DNA of 46,559 bases, from NCBI GenBank assembly GCA_026988015.1, contig JALSMA010000047.1:1-46559 (forward strand), written 5' to 3'. Numbering within the stretch: the stretch's first letter is position 1; every line of letters begins with the position of its first letter. Both the position numbers and the translations under genes were made by a program. This document shows positions 7,355 through 16,918 of the stretch, piece after piece. The stretch comes from Desulfobulbaceae bacterium (GTDB lineage: Bacteria; Desulfobacterota; Desulfobulbia; Desulfobulbales; Desulfocapsaceae). Below the pieces are notes generated by a model. The model saw only the letters and a program-made list of their open reading frames with translations, was not told the origin of the DNA and did no database searches.

Positions 7355-8164
7355 TTATTGTTTTTGGGTACAGCTGGATGCTTGCAGCAGCAGGGTGGAG
7401 TCGGTTCCATCCCTGAATGGCCTGAAATCATAGTCGCCATAGAGCAGATAATCAGTAAAGCCACAGTCTGTGAAAATTTGTAACCATTGCTGCAGTGAAA
7501 AGCCGGCAAGAAAATGGCTGTGCCTGAAGTTTTGACGGAGGAGAGGAGGGTATGCGGGGCGGGGTCGGTAGCGTTCCTCAAGGAGGATTTCACCACTTTG
7601 GGCATCATGGCTGCGCAGAGTTTCCTTTATCAGTTTACCTCCATTCCTCATGGGGAATATCTGAAACTGGAATATTTTATCATCACCTGAGTGCTGTTCA
7701 GGAGAAGCAGGGATGTGGAGCTGTAGAAGAAGGGTGGCATCTGGTTTGAGGAGAGAATGAATCTGGTGGAGGCATTTTTTTATTACCTGTTTGTTACGTA
7801 AAAGGTTAAGGGTATTATAAGGGATGAGGATGTGGTCAAACTGGCAGGTGAAAGCTATTTCTGTCATATCCATGCAGATACATTCAAATGTGTTTCCATG
7901 GCTATCCCTTGCTTGTTGCAGCATATCAAGAGATAGGTCAACACCAATGACCCGACGTTCCTGGCTGCTGAGGGAGTTGCTGATTCTTCCTGTACCACAG
8001 CCTAGTTCGAGAAGGAGTGCCCTTTCTTTACAACTTTGCTGATAAAACTGTATGTCCCTGGTAAAATGGTTCATCTCCAGGGAATAAAAGTCAGCATACC
8101 GTTTTGCGCTTATGGGTAGAAAAATCTCTTCCGGTTCCCTGTGTTTATTGAATGAATCATTCAT
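7355..8164 (-). CDS. Class I SAM-dependent methyltransferase
   Basis: The 269-residue protein has the Rossmann motif I LLLELGCGTGRIS at about residues 51-63, the acidic motif II GVDLSLDML at about 74-82, and a motif similar to IPYNTLNLL at about 110. These are typical of SAM-dependent methyltransferases of the Methyltransf_11/25 group. The substrate is unknown; the C-terminal half has no recognisable specificity domain. ATG 8164 abuts repeat copy D and shows no clear ribosome binding site. It reads towards hcp, and the hcp operator lies in the gap between them, so it is probably transcribed separately from its own weak promoter. Confidence 0.75.
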   Translation of the reverse strand: MNDSFNKHREPEEIFLPISAKRYADFYSLEMNHFTRDIQFYQQSCKERALLLELGCGTGRISNSLSSQERRVIGVDLSLDMLQQARDSHGNTFECICMDMTEIAFTCQFDHILIPYNTLNLLRNKQVIKKCLHQIHSLLKPDATLLLQLHIPASPEQHSGDDKIFQFQIFPMRNGGKLIKETLRSHDAQSGEILLEERYRPRPAYPPLLRQNFRHSHFLAGFSLQQWLQIFTDCGFTDYLLYGDYDFRPFRDGTDSTLLLQASSCTQKQ

Positions 8165-8165
8165 T

Positions 8166-8236
8166 TCTGATTGCGAATTGTATGTTTGTATTTCAGTGTG
8201 TCTTTTTTAACAATTACGACGCCACCACGGATTCAA
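8166..8236 (-). repeat. Dispersed palindrome-ended repeat, family 1 copy D
   Basis: Read on the minus strand this matches copies A and C: GAATCCGTGGTGGCGTCG, then AATTGTTAAAAAAG, then ACTGAAATACAAACATAC, then ATTCGCAATCAG. It fills most of the divergent gap between the methyltransferase and the RNase H gene. Its palindromic end faces the RNase H start codon at 8263, the same relation that copies A-C have to their genes. Confidence 0.7.
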
Positions 8237-8262
8237 AATGTTAGTTATCAGTACCTGATATC

Positions 8263-9195
8263 ATGTCACTTTCTTCGGTTACAATATATACAGATGGCTC
8301 CTGCAGTCCAAATCCAGGTCCCGGTGGATGGGGTGTTGTGATTATACCCGAAAAGGGGAAAAAACGGGAGTTGTCTGGTAAAGTTGATGATACCACCAAT
8401 AATCGAATGGAGCTTTTTGCAGCACTGGAAGCTCTAAGATCTTTACCCGTCTGCTCTGTGGTTACACTCTATACAGACTCCAGATATCTCCAGGAAGGTG
8501 TAAGCTTCTGGATTGAGAGGTGGCGTAGTGATAACTGGCTCACTGCCGCAGGCCAACCAGTTAAAAACAGAGATCTCTGGGAGATCCTTGGTAGTGAACT
8601 GGAACGTCATCGAGTGCAATGGCGTTGGGTTAGAGGGCATGCGGATGATAAATACAATAATCGCGCGGATGAGCTTGCTGTAGCTGCAAGAGGGAGAGAA
8701 ATCCTTCCTCTTCATGACGAATCAGCCATCCATATTTTTATGGGAATAACCTGGCGTCAGAAGAGTGGTACCGGTTCCTGGGCAGCTGTGTTGCGCTACA
8801 GACGACATTTCAAGATAGTTGCTGATACTGTGACGGATTCGTCTGCCAATCGCATTCATATTCAGTCCGCATGCCAGGTGTTAAGCAGTCTGAAGAGACG
8901 CTTACCGGTAAATCTTTATACCAGTTCCAGCTACCTGAAAGAGGGGGCCGGCAGCTGGTTACCAGGATGGATTAGAAATGGCTGGCTCACCAGGGAAGGA
9001 AAAAAGGTGAGTAATGCTCAGGATTGGCAGGTTTTGAGTGGTATCCTCAGTGAGACGGATGTGTCGTTTCATGTCATCGATAAAAATATGCCGCCCTGCC
9101 ACAGTCAGGAGGCAAAAGAACTTGCAATGGAATGGGTACAGGAATTACAGGACGAAATTTCTGCTATACAATCAATGGGGGAAGTAATCCCGTAG
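8263..9195 (+). CDS. rnhA: Ribonuclease HI with a second, inactive RNase H-like domain
   Basis: Residues 1-150 form a complete RNase HI: catalytic Asp11 (YTDGS), Glu50 (NRMEL), Asp72 (LYTDSRYL) and Asp136 (NRADELA), plus the HADD loop at His126. This domain cleaves RNA in RNA:DNA hybrids, as in primer and R-loop removal. Residues about 155-295 are a second copy of the same fold, aligning through WAAVL, LYTSSSYLKEG, a W-x3-W-x3-GWLT patch and KELAMEW. All four catalytic positions are lost: Gly161, His199, Ser221 and Lys285. Normal bacterial RNase HI is about 155 residues, so the gene doubled and the second half kept only the fold, perhaps for hybrid binding (inference). The last 24 bases overlap the convergent regulator gene. 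Confidence 0.88.
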   Translation: MSLSSVTIYTDGSCSPNPGPGGWGVVIIPEKGKKRELSGKVDDTTNNRMELFAALEALRSLPVCSVVTLYTDSRYLQEGVSFWIERWRSDNWLTAAGQPVKNRDLWEILGSELERHRVQWRWVRGHADDKYNNRADELAVAARGREILPLHDESAIHIFMGITWRQKSGTGSWAAVLRYRRHFKIVADTVTDSSANRIHIQSACQVLSSLKRRLPVNLYTSSSYLKEGAGSWLPGWIRNGWLTREGKKVSNAQDWQVLSGILSETDVSFHVIDKNMPPCHSQEAKELAMEWVQELQDEISAIQSMGEVIP

Positions 9196-9810
9196 CAGGA
9201 GGAGGAGCTCATTGCCTCTGCTGCAGTTAAGTTTATGCATTATATTTGTCCGATGGACTCGAACAGTTTTGGGACTGATAAACAGAGTTTCTCCAATTTC
9301 ATCGGGTACCATCCCCTGGGCAAGCAGGTTTGCTATTTCGTATTCTCTTGGTGACAGTATGGAAAGCGCTCCTCTGTCATTTTTCCCTGCCATGAGCTGT
9401 TCGAGGATTTCCGGGGGAAGACATGGACTGAGAAATTTTTTTCCTTGAACTGTTGCCCGAACCGCCGATATGAGGACACTTATTTCATCTATCTTCAGGA
9501 CATACCCTTTTGCTCCTGCATTGAATGCCCGGAAAATAAGATCATTGTTCTGATGCATGGAATAGATGATAATGGATGTTTTTTCAGATGCTGACAGAAC
9601 ATATGGGATAAGATCGATACCGCTGATACCATCCATGCTGATATCGAGTATGGCCACATCAGGTGTGTTTTTTTTAATGACCGGCAGGGCTGAGGTTGCA
9701 GTATTTGACTCGCCAACCACGTCCATATCCGGTTGTTTTTTGAGTACAGAGGTTACTCCATGCCGAATAACAGGGTGATCATCAATAATTACGACGGAAA
9801 TTTTTTCCAC
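9172..9810 (-). CDS. NarL/FixJ-type response regulator (receiver + LuxR HTH), orphan
   Basis: The receiver domain covers residues 1-120 with the DD pair in VVIIDDHPV, the phosphorylation Asp in DVAILDISMDG and the Lys in GYVLKID. A LuxR-type helix-turn-helix follows at about 145-205 (LSPREYEIANLLAQGMVPDEIGE... SPKTVRVHRTNIMHKL). It should bind DNA after phosphorylation. GTG 9810 is chosen as start because GGAG stands 11 bases ahead and the receiver begins right after it; a TTG at 9840 would add ten residues. No histidine kinase adjoins, so the partner is unknown. The 3' end overlaps rnhA by 24 bases in convergent orientation, so transcripts of the two genes could interfere. Confidence 0.85.
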   Translation of the reverse strand: MEKISVVIIDDHPVIRHGVTSVLKKQPDMDVVGESNTATSALPVIKKNTPDVAILDISMDGISGIDLIPYVLSASEKTSIIIYSMHQNNDLIFRAFNAGAKGYVLKIDEISVLISAVRATVQGKKFLSPCLPPEILEQLMAGKNDRGALSILSPREYEIANLLAQGMVPDEIGETLFISPKTVRVHRTNIMHKLNCSRGNELLLLLRDYFPH

Positions 9811-10131
9811 AGTTCTATTTACTCCACAACCTTTTTTCAAGAGTTTGTCTATAAAGGGCCTTTTTTATCTAATTTATCGCTGCTGTGGAAAGGATTATCC
9901 TTGAAATATCAATTGATTATGCCCCGAGGTTTTTTTCTGGGGGAGCTGCGATAAAATTTTTCTAGTGCCTCGATTTAGAGAAAACATTTCATTAATGGAC
10001 GGATATCTGCTAACAGATTAAAATTACATACTAACTGTTAGAGGATGGTATCAGAATCGTCTGTTTAAAGTCAAAGCTTTTCTTGTTCCTGCTGTTTGCC
10101 AGATTTTCAGAAATGGGGTATGTGGAAAAAC
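9811..10131. other. Divergent intergenic stretch before uvrB
   Basis: Roughly 320 bases with no supportable gene. It must hold the promoters of the LuxR-type regulator (-) and of uvrB (+). A small palindrome ATCTGCTAACAGAT lies at about 10005-10018 and CTAACAG recurs inverted 18 bases on; neither fits a LexA box that I know for this lineage. Confidence 0.35.
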
Positions 10132-12147
10132 ATGGATAGACCTTTTGAACTCATAGCACCTTTTTCAGCCTCTGGTGATCAGCCGGAGGCCATTGCCACC
10201 CTTGCAAGGGGCGTGGAATCTGGAGCTCTCAGCCAAGTGCTGCTTGGGGTTACCGGATCCGGGAAAACATTTACCATGGCCTCAGTAATTGAAAAAGTAC
10301 AAAGACCGGCGCTTATTATTGCCCCGAATAAGACTTTGGCGGCACAGCTTTTCTCAGAGTTTAAAGAATTATTTCCCAATAATGCCGTCGAGTATTTTGT
10401 TTCCTATTATGACTATTATCAACCTGAGGCCTATATTCCTTCTTCTGACACGTATATAGAGAAGGATTCAGCAATCAATGATGCCATTGACAAGATGCGT
10501 CATTCCGCCACCCGATCTCTTTTGACCCGAAGGGATGTTATTATTGTCGCTTCAGTTTCCTGTATATATGGTCTCGGGTCTCCGGATGAATACAAAAACA
10601 TGCACCTCTTTCTGCAACGGGATAAGGAATACGCCCCTGAGCAGGTGCAGAGGCGACTGGTATTTATGCTTTATGAAAGAAATGATATCTCCTTTCATCG
10701 TGGTACTTTCAGAGTCCGGGGCGATGTTATTGATATCTTCTTGGTTCATGAAGAAGATCGGGCGATCCGGTTGGAGTTTTTTGGTGATATAGTGGAGTCA
10801 ATTTCAATTATAGATCCATTGCGGGGCACTGTCATTGAGCATCTTTCCGAATATACGGTATTCCCGGGAAGTCATTTTGTAACATCAAAGGATCGCCTCC
10901 AGACTGCAGTGGAAACCATCAAAATTGAATTGAAAGAGCAGCTGAATTACTTTCATAAAGAGAACCGGCTGGTGGAGTTGCAGCGACTTGAACAGAAGAC
11001 CATGTTTGATATTGAGATGATCCAGGAGCTTGGCTACTGTAATGGCATTGAAAATTACTCCAGACATCTCACTGGGAAAGAGCCTGGGCTAGCACCACCC
11101 AACCTGCTCGATTACTTTGAAGATGACTACCTGCTCTTTATTGATGAGTCTCATATCGGAGTGCCCCAGCTTAATGGCATGTATAATGGGGACAGATCCC
11201 GTAAGAAGACTCTGGTTCATTATGGATTCCGGCTTCCTTCTGCCCTTGATAACCGCCCTCTCAAGTTTGATGAATTCAGGCAACGTATCAATCAGGTGAT
11301 TTATGTCTCGGCCACACCCGGGGCTTTTGAGATAGAACAGGCAGAAGGACGTCTTGTGGATCAGATAATTCGGCCCACAGGGCTTCTTGACCCCAGAATT
11401 GAAGTCCGTTCCGCCTCCAGTCAGGTTGATGATCTCCTGGAAGAGATAAGAGTTCGAACTGAAAAAGAAGAGGCTGTTCTGGTTACCACTTTGACCAAGC
11501 GCATGGCGGAAGACCTGACGGATTATTATGAAAAACTTGATGTGAAGGTTCGTTACCTTCATTCAGATATAAAAACTCTTGAGCGAATTGAATTGATAAG
11601 AGATCTGCGCAAGGGGGAGTATAATGTTCTGGTGGGGATTAATCTTTTACGGGAAGGACTTGATATCCCAGAGGTTTCGCTGGTGGCAGTACTTGATGCT
11701 GATAAGGAAGGTTTTCTGCGTTCCGAACGTTCTCTGATCCAAATTTGTGGCAGAGCAGCCCGCAATGAAGAAGGGATGGTTATCCTGTATGCTGATGAAA
11801 TTACGGGGTCGATGCAGCGCACAATGGATGAAACTGAGCGAAGAAGGGAAATCCAGACAGCATATAATACAGAACATGGTATTGTGCCGCAGACGATACG
11901 GTCAAAGGTTAAGGATACCTTGCAGAAACATCTTGAGGCAAGTGGTTATAAGGCAGCTGATGACCATGGCATACTGACGGCTGCTGAGGACCTTCCCGTC
12001 TATTACAGTATTAAAGAGCTTGAAGCAGAGATAAAAAAACTTGAAGCTGAAATGCAGGATGCCGCCAGAGAACTGTCCTTTGAGAAAGCAGCCGCACTTC
12101 GTGACAGAATTAAGGCCATTCGGAAACTGGAGATAGAGATAGGATGA
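10132..12147 (+). CDS. uvrB: Excinuclease ABC subunit B
   Basis: The 671-residue protein is the DNA-damage-verifying helicase-like subunit of nucleotide excision repair. It shows the start motif [20 protein letters not shown], Walker [11 protein letters not shown], the beta-hairpin [12 protein letters not shown] used to probe the lesion, the DESH box, and the GRAARN motif VI. A C-terminal UVR motif (residues about 630-665, [23 protein letters not shown]) binds UvrA/UvrC. Start choice: ATG 10132 aligns with known N-termini; TTG 10096 and ATG 10120 are in frame but would add unrelated residues. The stop overlaps the next gene by ATGA, so it is co-translated with the acyltransferase gene. Confidence 0.97.
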   Translation: MDRPFELIAPFSASGDQPEAIATLARGVESGALSQVLLGVTGSGKTFTMASVIEKVQRPALIIAPNKTLAAQLFSEFKELFPNNAVEYFVSYYDYYQPEAYIPSSDTYIEKDSAINDAIDKMRHSATRSLLTRRDVIIVASVSCIYGLGSPDEYKNMHLFLQRDKEYAPEQVQRRLVFMLYERNDISFHRGTFRVRGDVIDIFLVHEEDRAIRLEFFGDIVESISIIDPLRGTVIEHLSEYTVFPGSHFVTSKDRLQTAVETIKIELKEQLNYFHKENRLVELQRLEQKTMFDIEMIQELGYCNGIENYSRHLTGKEPGLAPPNLLDYFEDDYLLFIDESHIGVPQLNGMYNGDRSRKKTLVHYGFRLPSALDNRPLKFDEFRQRINQVIYVSATPGAFEIEQAEGRLVDQIIRPTGLLDPRIEVRSASSQVDDLLEEIRVRTEKEEAVLVTTLTKRMAEDLTDYYEKLDVKVRYLHSDIKTLERIELIRDLRKGEYNVLVGINLLREGLDIPEVSLVAVLDADKEGFLRSERSLIQICGRAARNEEGMVILYADEITGSMQRTMDETERRREIQTAYNTEHGIVPQTIRSKVKDTLQKHLEASGYKAADDHGILTAAEDLPVYYSIKELEAEIKKLEAEMQDAARELSFEKAAALRDRIKAIRKLEIEIG

Positions 12148-12815
12148 AATATGGATTCTGGTATCGCTTTGCACTGTGGCTGGTACCCCGGCTGTTTTCC
12201 TGGATAGCACTGATTTTGTTCAGTACTTGTAAAATACGGGTACATGGCAAGGAGCATTTGGACAGCATAACGGCTCGGAAAGAACCTGCAGTTGCCAGTT
12301 TTTGGCATTACTCCATCCTCTTGATACTTTTTTTTATGCGGAAAAAGAATGGTGTTGCCATGGTAAGTGCCAGTAAGGATGGTGAATTTGTTGCTAGGAT
12401 TGTGAAGGGAATGGGCTATGAGACTGTTCGTGGTTCGAGGAAAAAAGGGGGACTCCAAGCTATTAAGGGACTGATACGCCACATGCGTAATGGAAAAAAT
12501 GCGGCTATTGTAGCTGATGGTTCACAGGGGCCGGAGCGGGTGGTACAGGCTGGGTGTATAGTGCTCGCCTCGCGTGTCCAAGCTCCTGTATTGCCACTTA
12601 TCTGGTCATGCAGCCGGTATAAACGTTTTGGTTCCTGGGATGGCACAGCCCTGCCATTACCCTTTGCAACCATAGATTTTTTTTATGGCGAGCCACTTTA
12701 TGTCCCACCAAATATTAAGGCTGATGAGATTGAGACGTATCGACTGTTGTTGGAAGAGCAAATGAATCGCATGTACAGAGAGGCGTGGGAGTTACATGGA
12801 AGGACAACACATTAA
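12144..12815 (+). CDS. DUF374 lysophospholipid acyltransferase-family protein
   Basis: A 223-residue protein with an N-terminal hydrophobic helix (about 8-28) and the DUF374 signatures FWHYSILL at about 52-59, VSASKDGEF at about 75-83 and [15 protein letters not shown] at about 120-135. DUF374 proteins belong to the PlsC-like acyltransferase clan and are usually linked to envelope lipid or lipid A modification; the acceptor is not known. The start overlaps the uvrB stop (ATGA), making a tight pair with uvrB, and the CbiA-type gene follows after 56 bases. Membrane association at the cytoplasmic face is likely. Confidence 0.85.
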   Translation: MKYGFWYRFALWLVPRLFSWIALILFSTCKIRVHGKEHLDSITARKEPAVASFWHYSILLILFFMRKKNGVAMVSASKDGEFVARIVKGMGYETVRGSRKKGGLQAIKGLIRHMRNGKNAAIVADGSQGPERVVQAGCIVLASRVQAPVLPLIWSCSRYKRFGSWDGTALPLPFATIDFFYGEPLYVPPNIKADEIETYRLLLEEQMNRMYREAWELHGRTTH

Positions 12816-12871
12816 ATAATTACAGATGGGGCTGGGGTGCTCTCCTGTTTATAAAAAAATAATAGAAAGAT

Positions 12872-14251
12872 ATGACAAGAGGAATCGTGATTGCTGGTCT
12901 TGCAGGCGGCTCAGGGAAGAGTGTGGTGTCCGTTGGCTTGACAGCAGCGTTGGCAGAGTCCGGCTGGGTGGTGGTGCCTTTTAAAAAAGGACCTGATTAT
13001 ATCGATGCCGGTTGGATGAAGCTCGCTGCTGGGCGGCAATGTTATAACCTGGATCCCTTCCTGATGACTGAAGAATCAATACAGCAGTCATTTCTGAAAC
13101 ATTCCAGTGGCGCGGATTTTGTTGTGCTTGAGGGAAACCGTGGACTATACGATGGTGTTAATGCAGATGGTGGGTATTCAACGGCTGAACTGGCTTTGTC
13201 GCTCAGGCTTCCTGTGCTGCTGGTGGTCAACTGTACGAAGACCACGCGGACTGTTGCTGCCATGGTTCTCGGTTGTATGAAACTCGATAAGAGAATTAAA
13301 ATCTGTGGGGTGGTATTAAATCAGATTGCGACCAAGCGGCATCAGGCTGTGGTCACCGAAGCAGTTGAAAAATATACAGGACTGCCGGTTCTCGGTGCCA
13401 TTCCCAGAATGAAACGGGATATTTTTCCCATGAGGCATTTGGGAGTCACACCGCACCAGGAGTATGAGGGGAGTGAAGACGCTATGGCTCTGCTGGCTGA
13501 GACTGCAGCTGCCAACCTCGACCTTGATCGAATTACGGGCCTGATGGTGCAGCTTGATGAATGGAGCCCTGTAGAGAGTAACGTACTACCAGAAAAGAAA
13601 CTCCGGATAGGGCTGCTCATGGATGCTGCCTTTCAGTTTTATTATTCAGAAAACCTCGAGGCTCTGGAGTTGGCAGGCGCTGACCTTATCAGCATCAATG
13701 CACTGGAGGAGAAAGAGCTTCCAGCACTCGACGGGCTCTATATTGGTGGTGGCTTTCCGGAGACCAGTGCAGGGAAACTTGCCGCAAATGTTTCTTTCCG
13801 TGATTCTGTGAAAGCAGCAGCGGATTCCGGCCTGCCAATTTATGCTGAATGTGGCGGGCTTATTTACCTTGGAAGTTCCATCAAAATTGATGGAGAGGAG
13901 TTTTCCCTTACAGGTGTGTTTCCCGTTCGTTTCGGGATGTCCAAAAAACCACAGGCCCATGGTTACTCAATCTTCGAGGTGAGTAAAAACAACCCATTTT
14001 ATGAAGTCGGTACAGAGGTAAAAGGGCACGAATTCCGATATTCGGTAATCCTCGAGTGGCTTGGAGAATCAAGGAATCTGGCGCTTGAAATGAAGAGGGG
14101 AGTAGGTTTTATGGATGGCCGCGATGGCCTCTGTTACAAGAATGTTCTGGCTCTTTATACTCATGTACATGCGCTTGGTACACCCGAATGGGCAACGGGA
14201 TTTATGAAACGTTGCTATGAGTTGCGGACAGAAAGGGAACAGCAGAACTGA
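12872..14251 (+). CDS. CbiA/DsrN-type a,c-diamide synthase (cobyrinate or siroheme amidase)
   Basis: The 459-residue enzyme has the CbiA layout: an N-terminal P-loop (GLAGGSGKS, residues 9-17) with the substrate motif KKGPDYIDAGW at about 38-48, then a C-terminal class I glutaminase with nucleophile Cys327 in YAECGGLIYLG and a late His in THVHALG. It uses glutamine and ATP to amidate carboxylates a and c of a corrinoid or sirohydrochlorin-type ring. In sulfur bacteria a homologue, DsrN, amidates siroheme for dissimilatory sulfite reductase. No other cobalamin gene adjoins, so this lone copy may be either. It follows uvrB and the acyltransferase gene; a strong terminator follows it. Confidence 0.85.
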   Translation: MTRGIVIAGLAGGSGKSVVSVGLTAALAESGWVVVPFKKGPDYIDAGWMKLAAGRQCYNLDPFLMTEESIQQSFLKHSSGADFVVLEGNRGLYDGVNADGGYSTAELALSLRLPVLLVVNCTKTTRTVAAMVLGCMKLDKRIKICGVVLNQIATKRHQAVVTEAVEKYTGLPVLGAIPRMKRDIFPMRHLGVTPHQEYEGSEDAMALLAETAAANLDLDRITGLMVQLDEWSPVESNVLPEKKLRIGLLMDAAFQFYYSENLEALELAGADLISINALEEKELPALDGLYIGGGFPETSAGKLAANVSFRDSVKAAADSGLPIYAECGGLIYLGSSIKIDGEEFSLTGVFPVRFGMSKKPQAHGYSIFEVSKNNPFYEVGTEVKGHEFRYSVILEWLGESRNLALEMKRGVGFMDGRDGLCYKNVLALYTHVHALGTPEWATGFMKRCYELRTEREQQN

Positions 14252-14320
14252 ACTGTTTTAATTAACTAAACACCCGAACCCGTCACGGATTCACGTAAAC
14301 AGTTCAACTCTGCTGTTTTT
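14240..14320. terminator. Bidirectional terminator with nested palindrome in its loop
   Basis: CAGCAGA (14240-14246) pairs with TCTGCTG (14309-14315), and TGAACTGTTT (14249-14258) pairs with AAACAGTTCA (14297-14306); TTTTT follows at 14316-14320. It separates the convergent CbiA-type (+) and Fe-S subunit (-) genes. The loop carries an extra palindrome GAACCCGTCACGGATTC (14276-14292), which resembles the end of repeat family 1. Confidence 0.75.
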
Positions 14321-14329
14321 GTCTGGGTT

Positions 14330-14782
14330 CTACACCTCCTGGAGGGTGACAAATTTAAGAGCATGGGTGGTGCACTTTGTTACACAGGCAGGTTTTAAGC
14401 CCTCGTCAACTCGATCCATGCAGTAATCACACTTCACAGCTTTCTTAGTCTCCGGATTTAACTGCGGAATGGTCCATGGGCAGGCTCCTGCACATGCCAT
14501 ACAGCCAACACAGGTTTCCTGATCAATGTAAACGATTCCATCGGCTCTTTTGATCATGGCACTGGTTGGGCAGATGGGCACGCAGAATGGATCTTCACAA
14601 TGGTAGCAGGATCGAAAAGAAAAATCAGTCTTTGGGACTCCTTTTACCACGGTTAATTCTTTGTGATCAATTTCGCAGAGATATGGTCCAACCGGAAGCC
14701 CCTTGTTGGTCTTGCAGTGTACCTCGCAGCCGTGACAGCCTATGCATCTCTTGGAATTGAGGTAGATCATATATTTGTTCAT
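14330..14782 (-). CDS. Ferredoxin-like electron-transfer subunit of molybdoenzyme (PsrB/PhsB/DmsB type)
   Basis: The 150-residue subunit has four cysteine sets typical of the four-cluster ferredoxin chain of CISM enzymes: CIGCHGCEVHC at about 13-23, CYHCEDPFCVPICP at about 59-72, CVGCMACAGACP at about 91-102, and CDYCMDR then CVTKC near 117-135. It would carry electrons to or from the catalytic subunit. There is no signal peptide, as expected. It is shorter than PsrB/DmsB (about 190-205), mainly lacking the C-terminal extension that contacts a membrane anchor. Its start overlaps the molybdoenzyme stop (ATGA), so the two are co-translated. A terminator follows. Confidence 0.88.
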   Translation of the reverse strand: MNKYMIYLNSKRCIGCHGCEVHCKTNKGLPVGPYLCEIDHKELTVVKGVPKTDFSFRSCYHCEDPFCVPICPTSAMIKRADGIVYIDQETCVGCMACAGACPWTIPQLNPETKKAVKCDYCMDRVDEGLKPACVTKCTTHALKFVTLQEV

Positions 14783-16893
14783 AGTTCGACCCTCCTCTTG
14801 GGGTTACGGACACTTCGGCGAACTACAACAAAGGATTCGCAAAGGTTAATGGCACCCCCTGCCTTGTCCCAGTCGTCTAGTTTACCAACCATCAGTTTCT
14901 GGTCACTGAGACCAGCATGATACGCCCTTGTCTGCAATGGAATCTGTCTTCCGAAACCATGGACAGTGTAAACAGCTTCGGGATGTATATAGTCAACCAC
15001 ATGGGCATGAATGGTCCCTGAGTAGCTTTCGTCCTCTGCAGCAACATCAACTAAATCACCATTGGCAATACCAAGTTTGTTAGCGGCACGCCTGTTGATC
15101 CATAATGTGTTTTCAGGCATCAGTTCGGAGAGGAGTGGGTTGTTTATGGTATGCCCATGGGAATGAACAGCTGCTCTACCGTATACAAGACGAAACATTC
15201 CTTTGGGTGGTTTTATGGGGGACTTGTACTCCTTCAATGACGGAAGACCTGCCTCCTCAAGTTTTTGGGAGATTATTTCAATTTTACCTGATGGCGTTCC
15301 AAACTGGCCATCAAGATTCTCTGGATCATACATGATTTCTTTGTCAGTGAGCGAAACAAAGCCCTTTTCATCAAAATCATCTATTGTGTAACCAGTAGGT
15401 TCCAGTTGCCAGTTCCAGAGTTCTTCGATAGTCTTATACGGAAAATGGTCTCCAATATTTACTCGATCAGCCAGCTGTTTGAATATCCACCAGGCTGCTT
15501 TGGTGTCAAACTCAGGTTCAACTGCTTTTTTGCGAACAGCGAGCCGAGGTTTTAATCCTTTTTGGACACAGATGGTGTTGTCACGTTCGAGATAGGTTGA
15601 TTCCGGGAGAATGACATCCGAATACCAGCCAAATTCACTGTAATGGGTGTCGATGGACACCAAAAGGTCACAGTGGTCAAATGCAATTTTCTGGCGTTGC
15701 GGATCTGGCATGCCACAGAAGGGATCATGCCGCATGGCAATCCATGCCTTAACCGGATAAGGATCCTCAGTTTCCATGGCATCAAAGAAGAGATGAGCCA
15801 GGCCCGGCCCTTTATCGAAGTGTTTATATTTCCAGCCCACACCATCAGCTCTTTTGATATCAGGTTTTGGGAAGTCGAGACCACGTATGGATTTTACGCC
15901 ACAGTCACCGGGACCCTTTGGGATAATAAGCCCCCCTCGCTGCTCAATGTTACCCATTAAAATGTTGAGCATATGAAGACCACGGCTTGCATAAAAAGAA
16001 TCTTTGTAACGGGAAAGGTTCCATCCCGGGTGAAAGATAACCTTTGGCATGACAGGGATTATCTCATCAATGAAGGCGTGAATGGATTTCTCCTTGATTC
16101 CGCATTCCTTAGCAGCCCAAGCTGGACTATACTGTTCCACAAAGTAGCTTAGTTCATCGAATCCGGTTACATAACGGTCAATAAAAGTGCTGTCATAGAC
16201 GTCCCTTCTGATGATCTCATGGATCATCGCAAGAATAAGTGCGTAATCGGTACCAGGCCGCACTTGGAAAAAACGATCAGCTTTGAGACCTGTCATGGTT
16301 TGCCGTACGTCAACATAGGTGAGTTTTCCACCCTTTTCCAACATTTCCATGGTCTGGAGGTTTTCACCGATCCGCAACGAAGCAAACATGTTGCGACCAA
16401 AAAGAACCAGGTGCTTGGCATTTTTAATATCGTAAATAAACCCTTTTCGGCCAACTCCGTTTAGGGAAAGACTGGCATGATGGGTGTTTCTGCCACAGGT
16501 ACTATCGTGGTTTGTATAGTTGGGTGAGCCGAAGGCATGAATAAAGGTTTTATACATATTCTGCCAGGGGCCACCTCTCGATGAGAGTACAACGGACTCC
16601 GCCCCATGTTTTTCCTTAATCTTCAGTAGCTTATTGCTGATATAGTCAAGAGCTGTGGGCCAGCTTACCTTTTGCCAGCGTCCGGCTCCACGACCGCCTT
16701 CACGAATCAGAGGCTGTCTGGGACGCTCTGTATCTGCGACCAGAGCAGAACCTGCTGATCCTTTGGCACAGAGGGCGCCACCGAGGATATGCTGATTCCC
16801 TTCTATCCAGGTAACTTTATTGTTTTCGGACTCCACCCGGATGGGACAGCGCACAGTGCACATTCCGCAGATGGAGTAAACAGATTTTTTCAT
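14779..16893 (-). CDS. Molybdopterin oxidoreductase, PsrA/PhsA-like, without Tat signal
   Basis: The 704-residue catalytic subunit begins with [4Fe-4S] ligands CGMCTVRC and a fourth Cys in GALCAKG, followed by the CISM domains. Cys in HDSTCGRNTHHAS is the probable Mo ligand, as in polysulfide and thiosulfate reductases. The stretch DTHYSEFGWYSDVILPEST is also typical of that group. The start is ATG 16893 with GGAGG ahead; a longer frame to 17082 overlaps the upstream gene and is rejected. No twin-arginine signal is present, so it probably stays in the cytoplasm, unlike most PsrA/PhsA enzymes. Substrate is unknown; the TauE/SafE permease upstream points to a sulfur oxyanion (inference). Confidence 0.85.
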   Translation of the reverse strand: MKKSVYSICGMCTVRCPIRVESENNKVTWIEGNQHILGGALCAKGSAGSALVADTERPRQPLIREGGRGAGRWQKVSWPTALDYISNKLLKIKEKHGAESVVLSSRGGPWQNMYKTFIHAFGSPNYTNHDSTCGRNTHHASLSLNGVGRKGFIYDIKNAKHLVLFGRNMFASLRIGENLQTMEMLEKGGKLTYVDVRQTMTGLKADRFFQVRPGTDYALILAMIHEIIRRDVYDSTFIDRYVTGFDELSYFVEQYSPAWAAKECGIKEKSIHAFIDEIIPVMPKVIFHPGWNLSRYKDSFYASRGLHMLNILMGNIEQRGGLIIPKGPGDCGVKSIRGLDFPKPDIKRADGVGWKYKHFDKGPGLAHLFFDAMETEDPYPVKAWIAMRHDPFCGMPDPQRQKIAFDHCDLLVSIDTHYSEFGWYSDVILPESTYLERDNTICVQKGLKPRLAVRKKAVEPEFDTKAAWWIFKQLADRVNIGDHFPYKTIEELWNWQLEPTGYTIDDFDEKGFVSLTDKEIMYDPENLDGQFGTPSGKIEIISQKLEEAGLPSLKEYKSPIKPPKGMFRLVYGRAAVHSHGHTINNPLLSELMPENTLWINRRAANKLGIANGDLVDVAAEDESYSGTIHAHVVDYIHPEAVYTVHGFGRQIPLQTRAYHAGLSDQKLMVGKLDDWDKAGGAINLCESFVVVRRSVRNPKRRVEL

Positions 16894-16918
16894 TATAATT
16901 CCTCCGTAAAAGAGATTG

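Noticed and set aside
10005-10040. LexA operator before uvrB
   Set aside because: The palindromes ATCTGCTAACAGAT and CTAACAG/CTGTTAG do not match a LexA box I can name for deltaproteobacteria.
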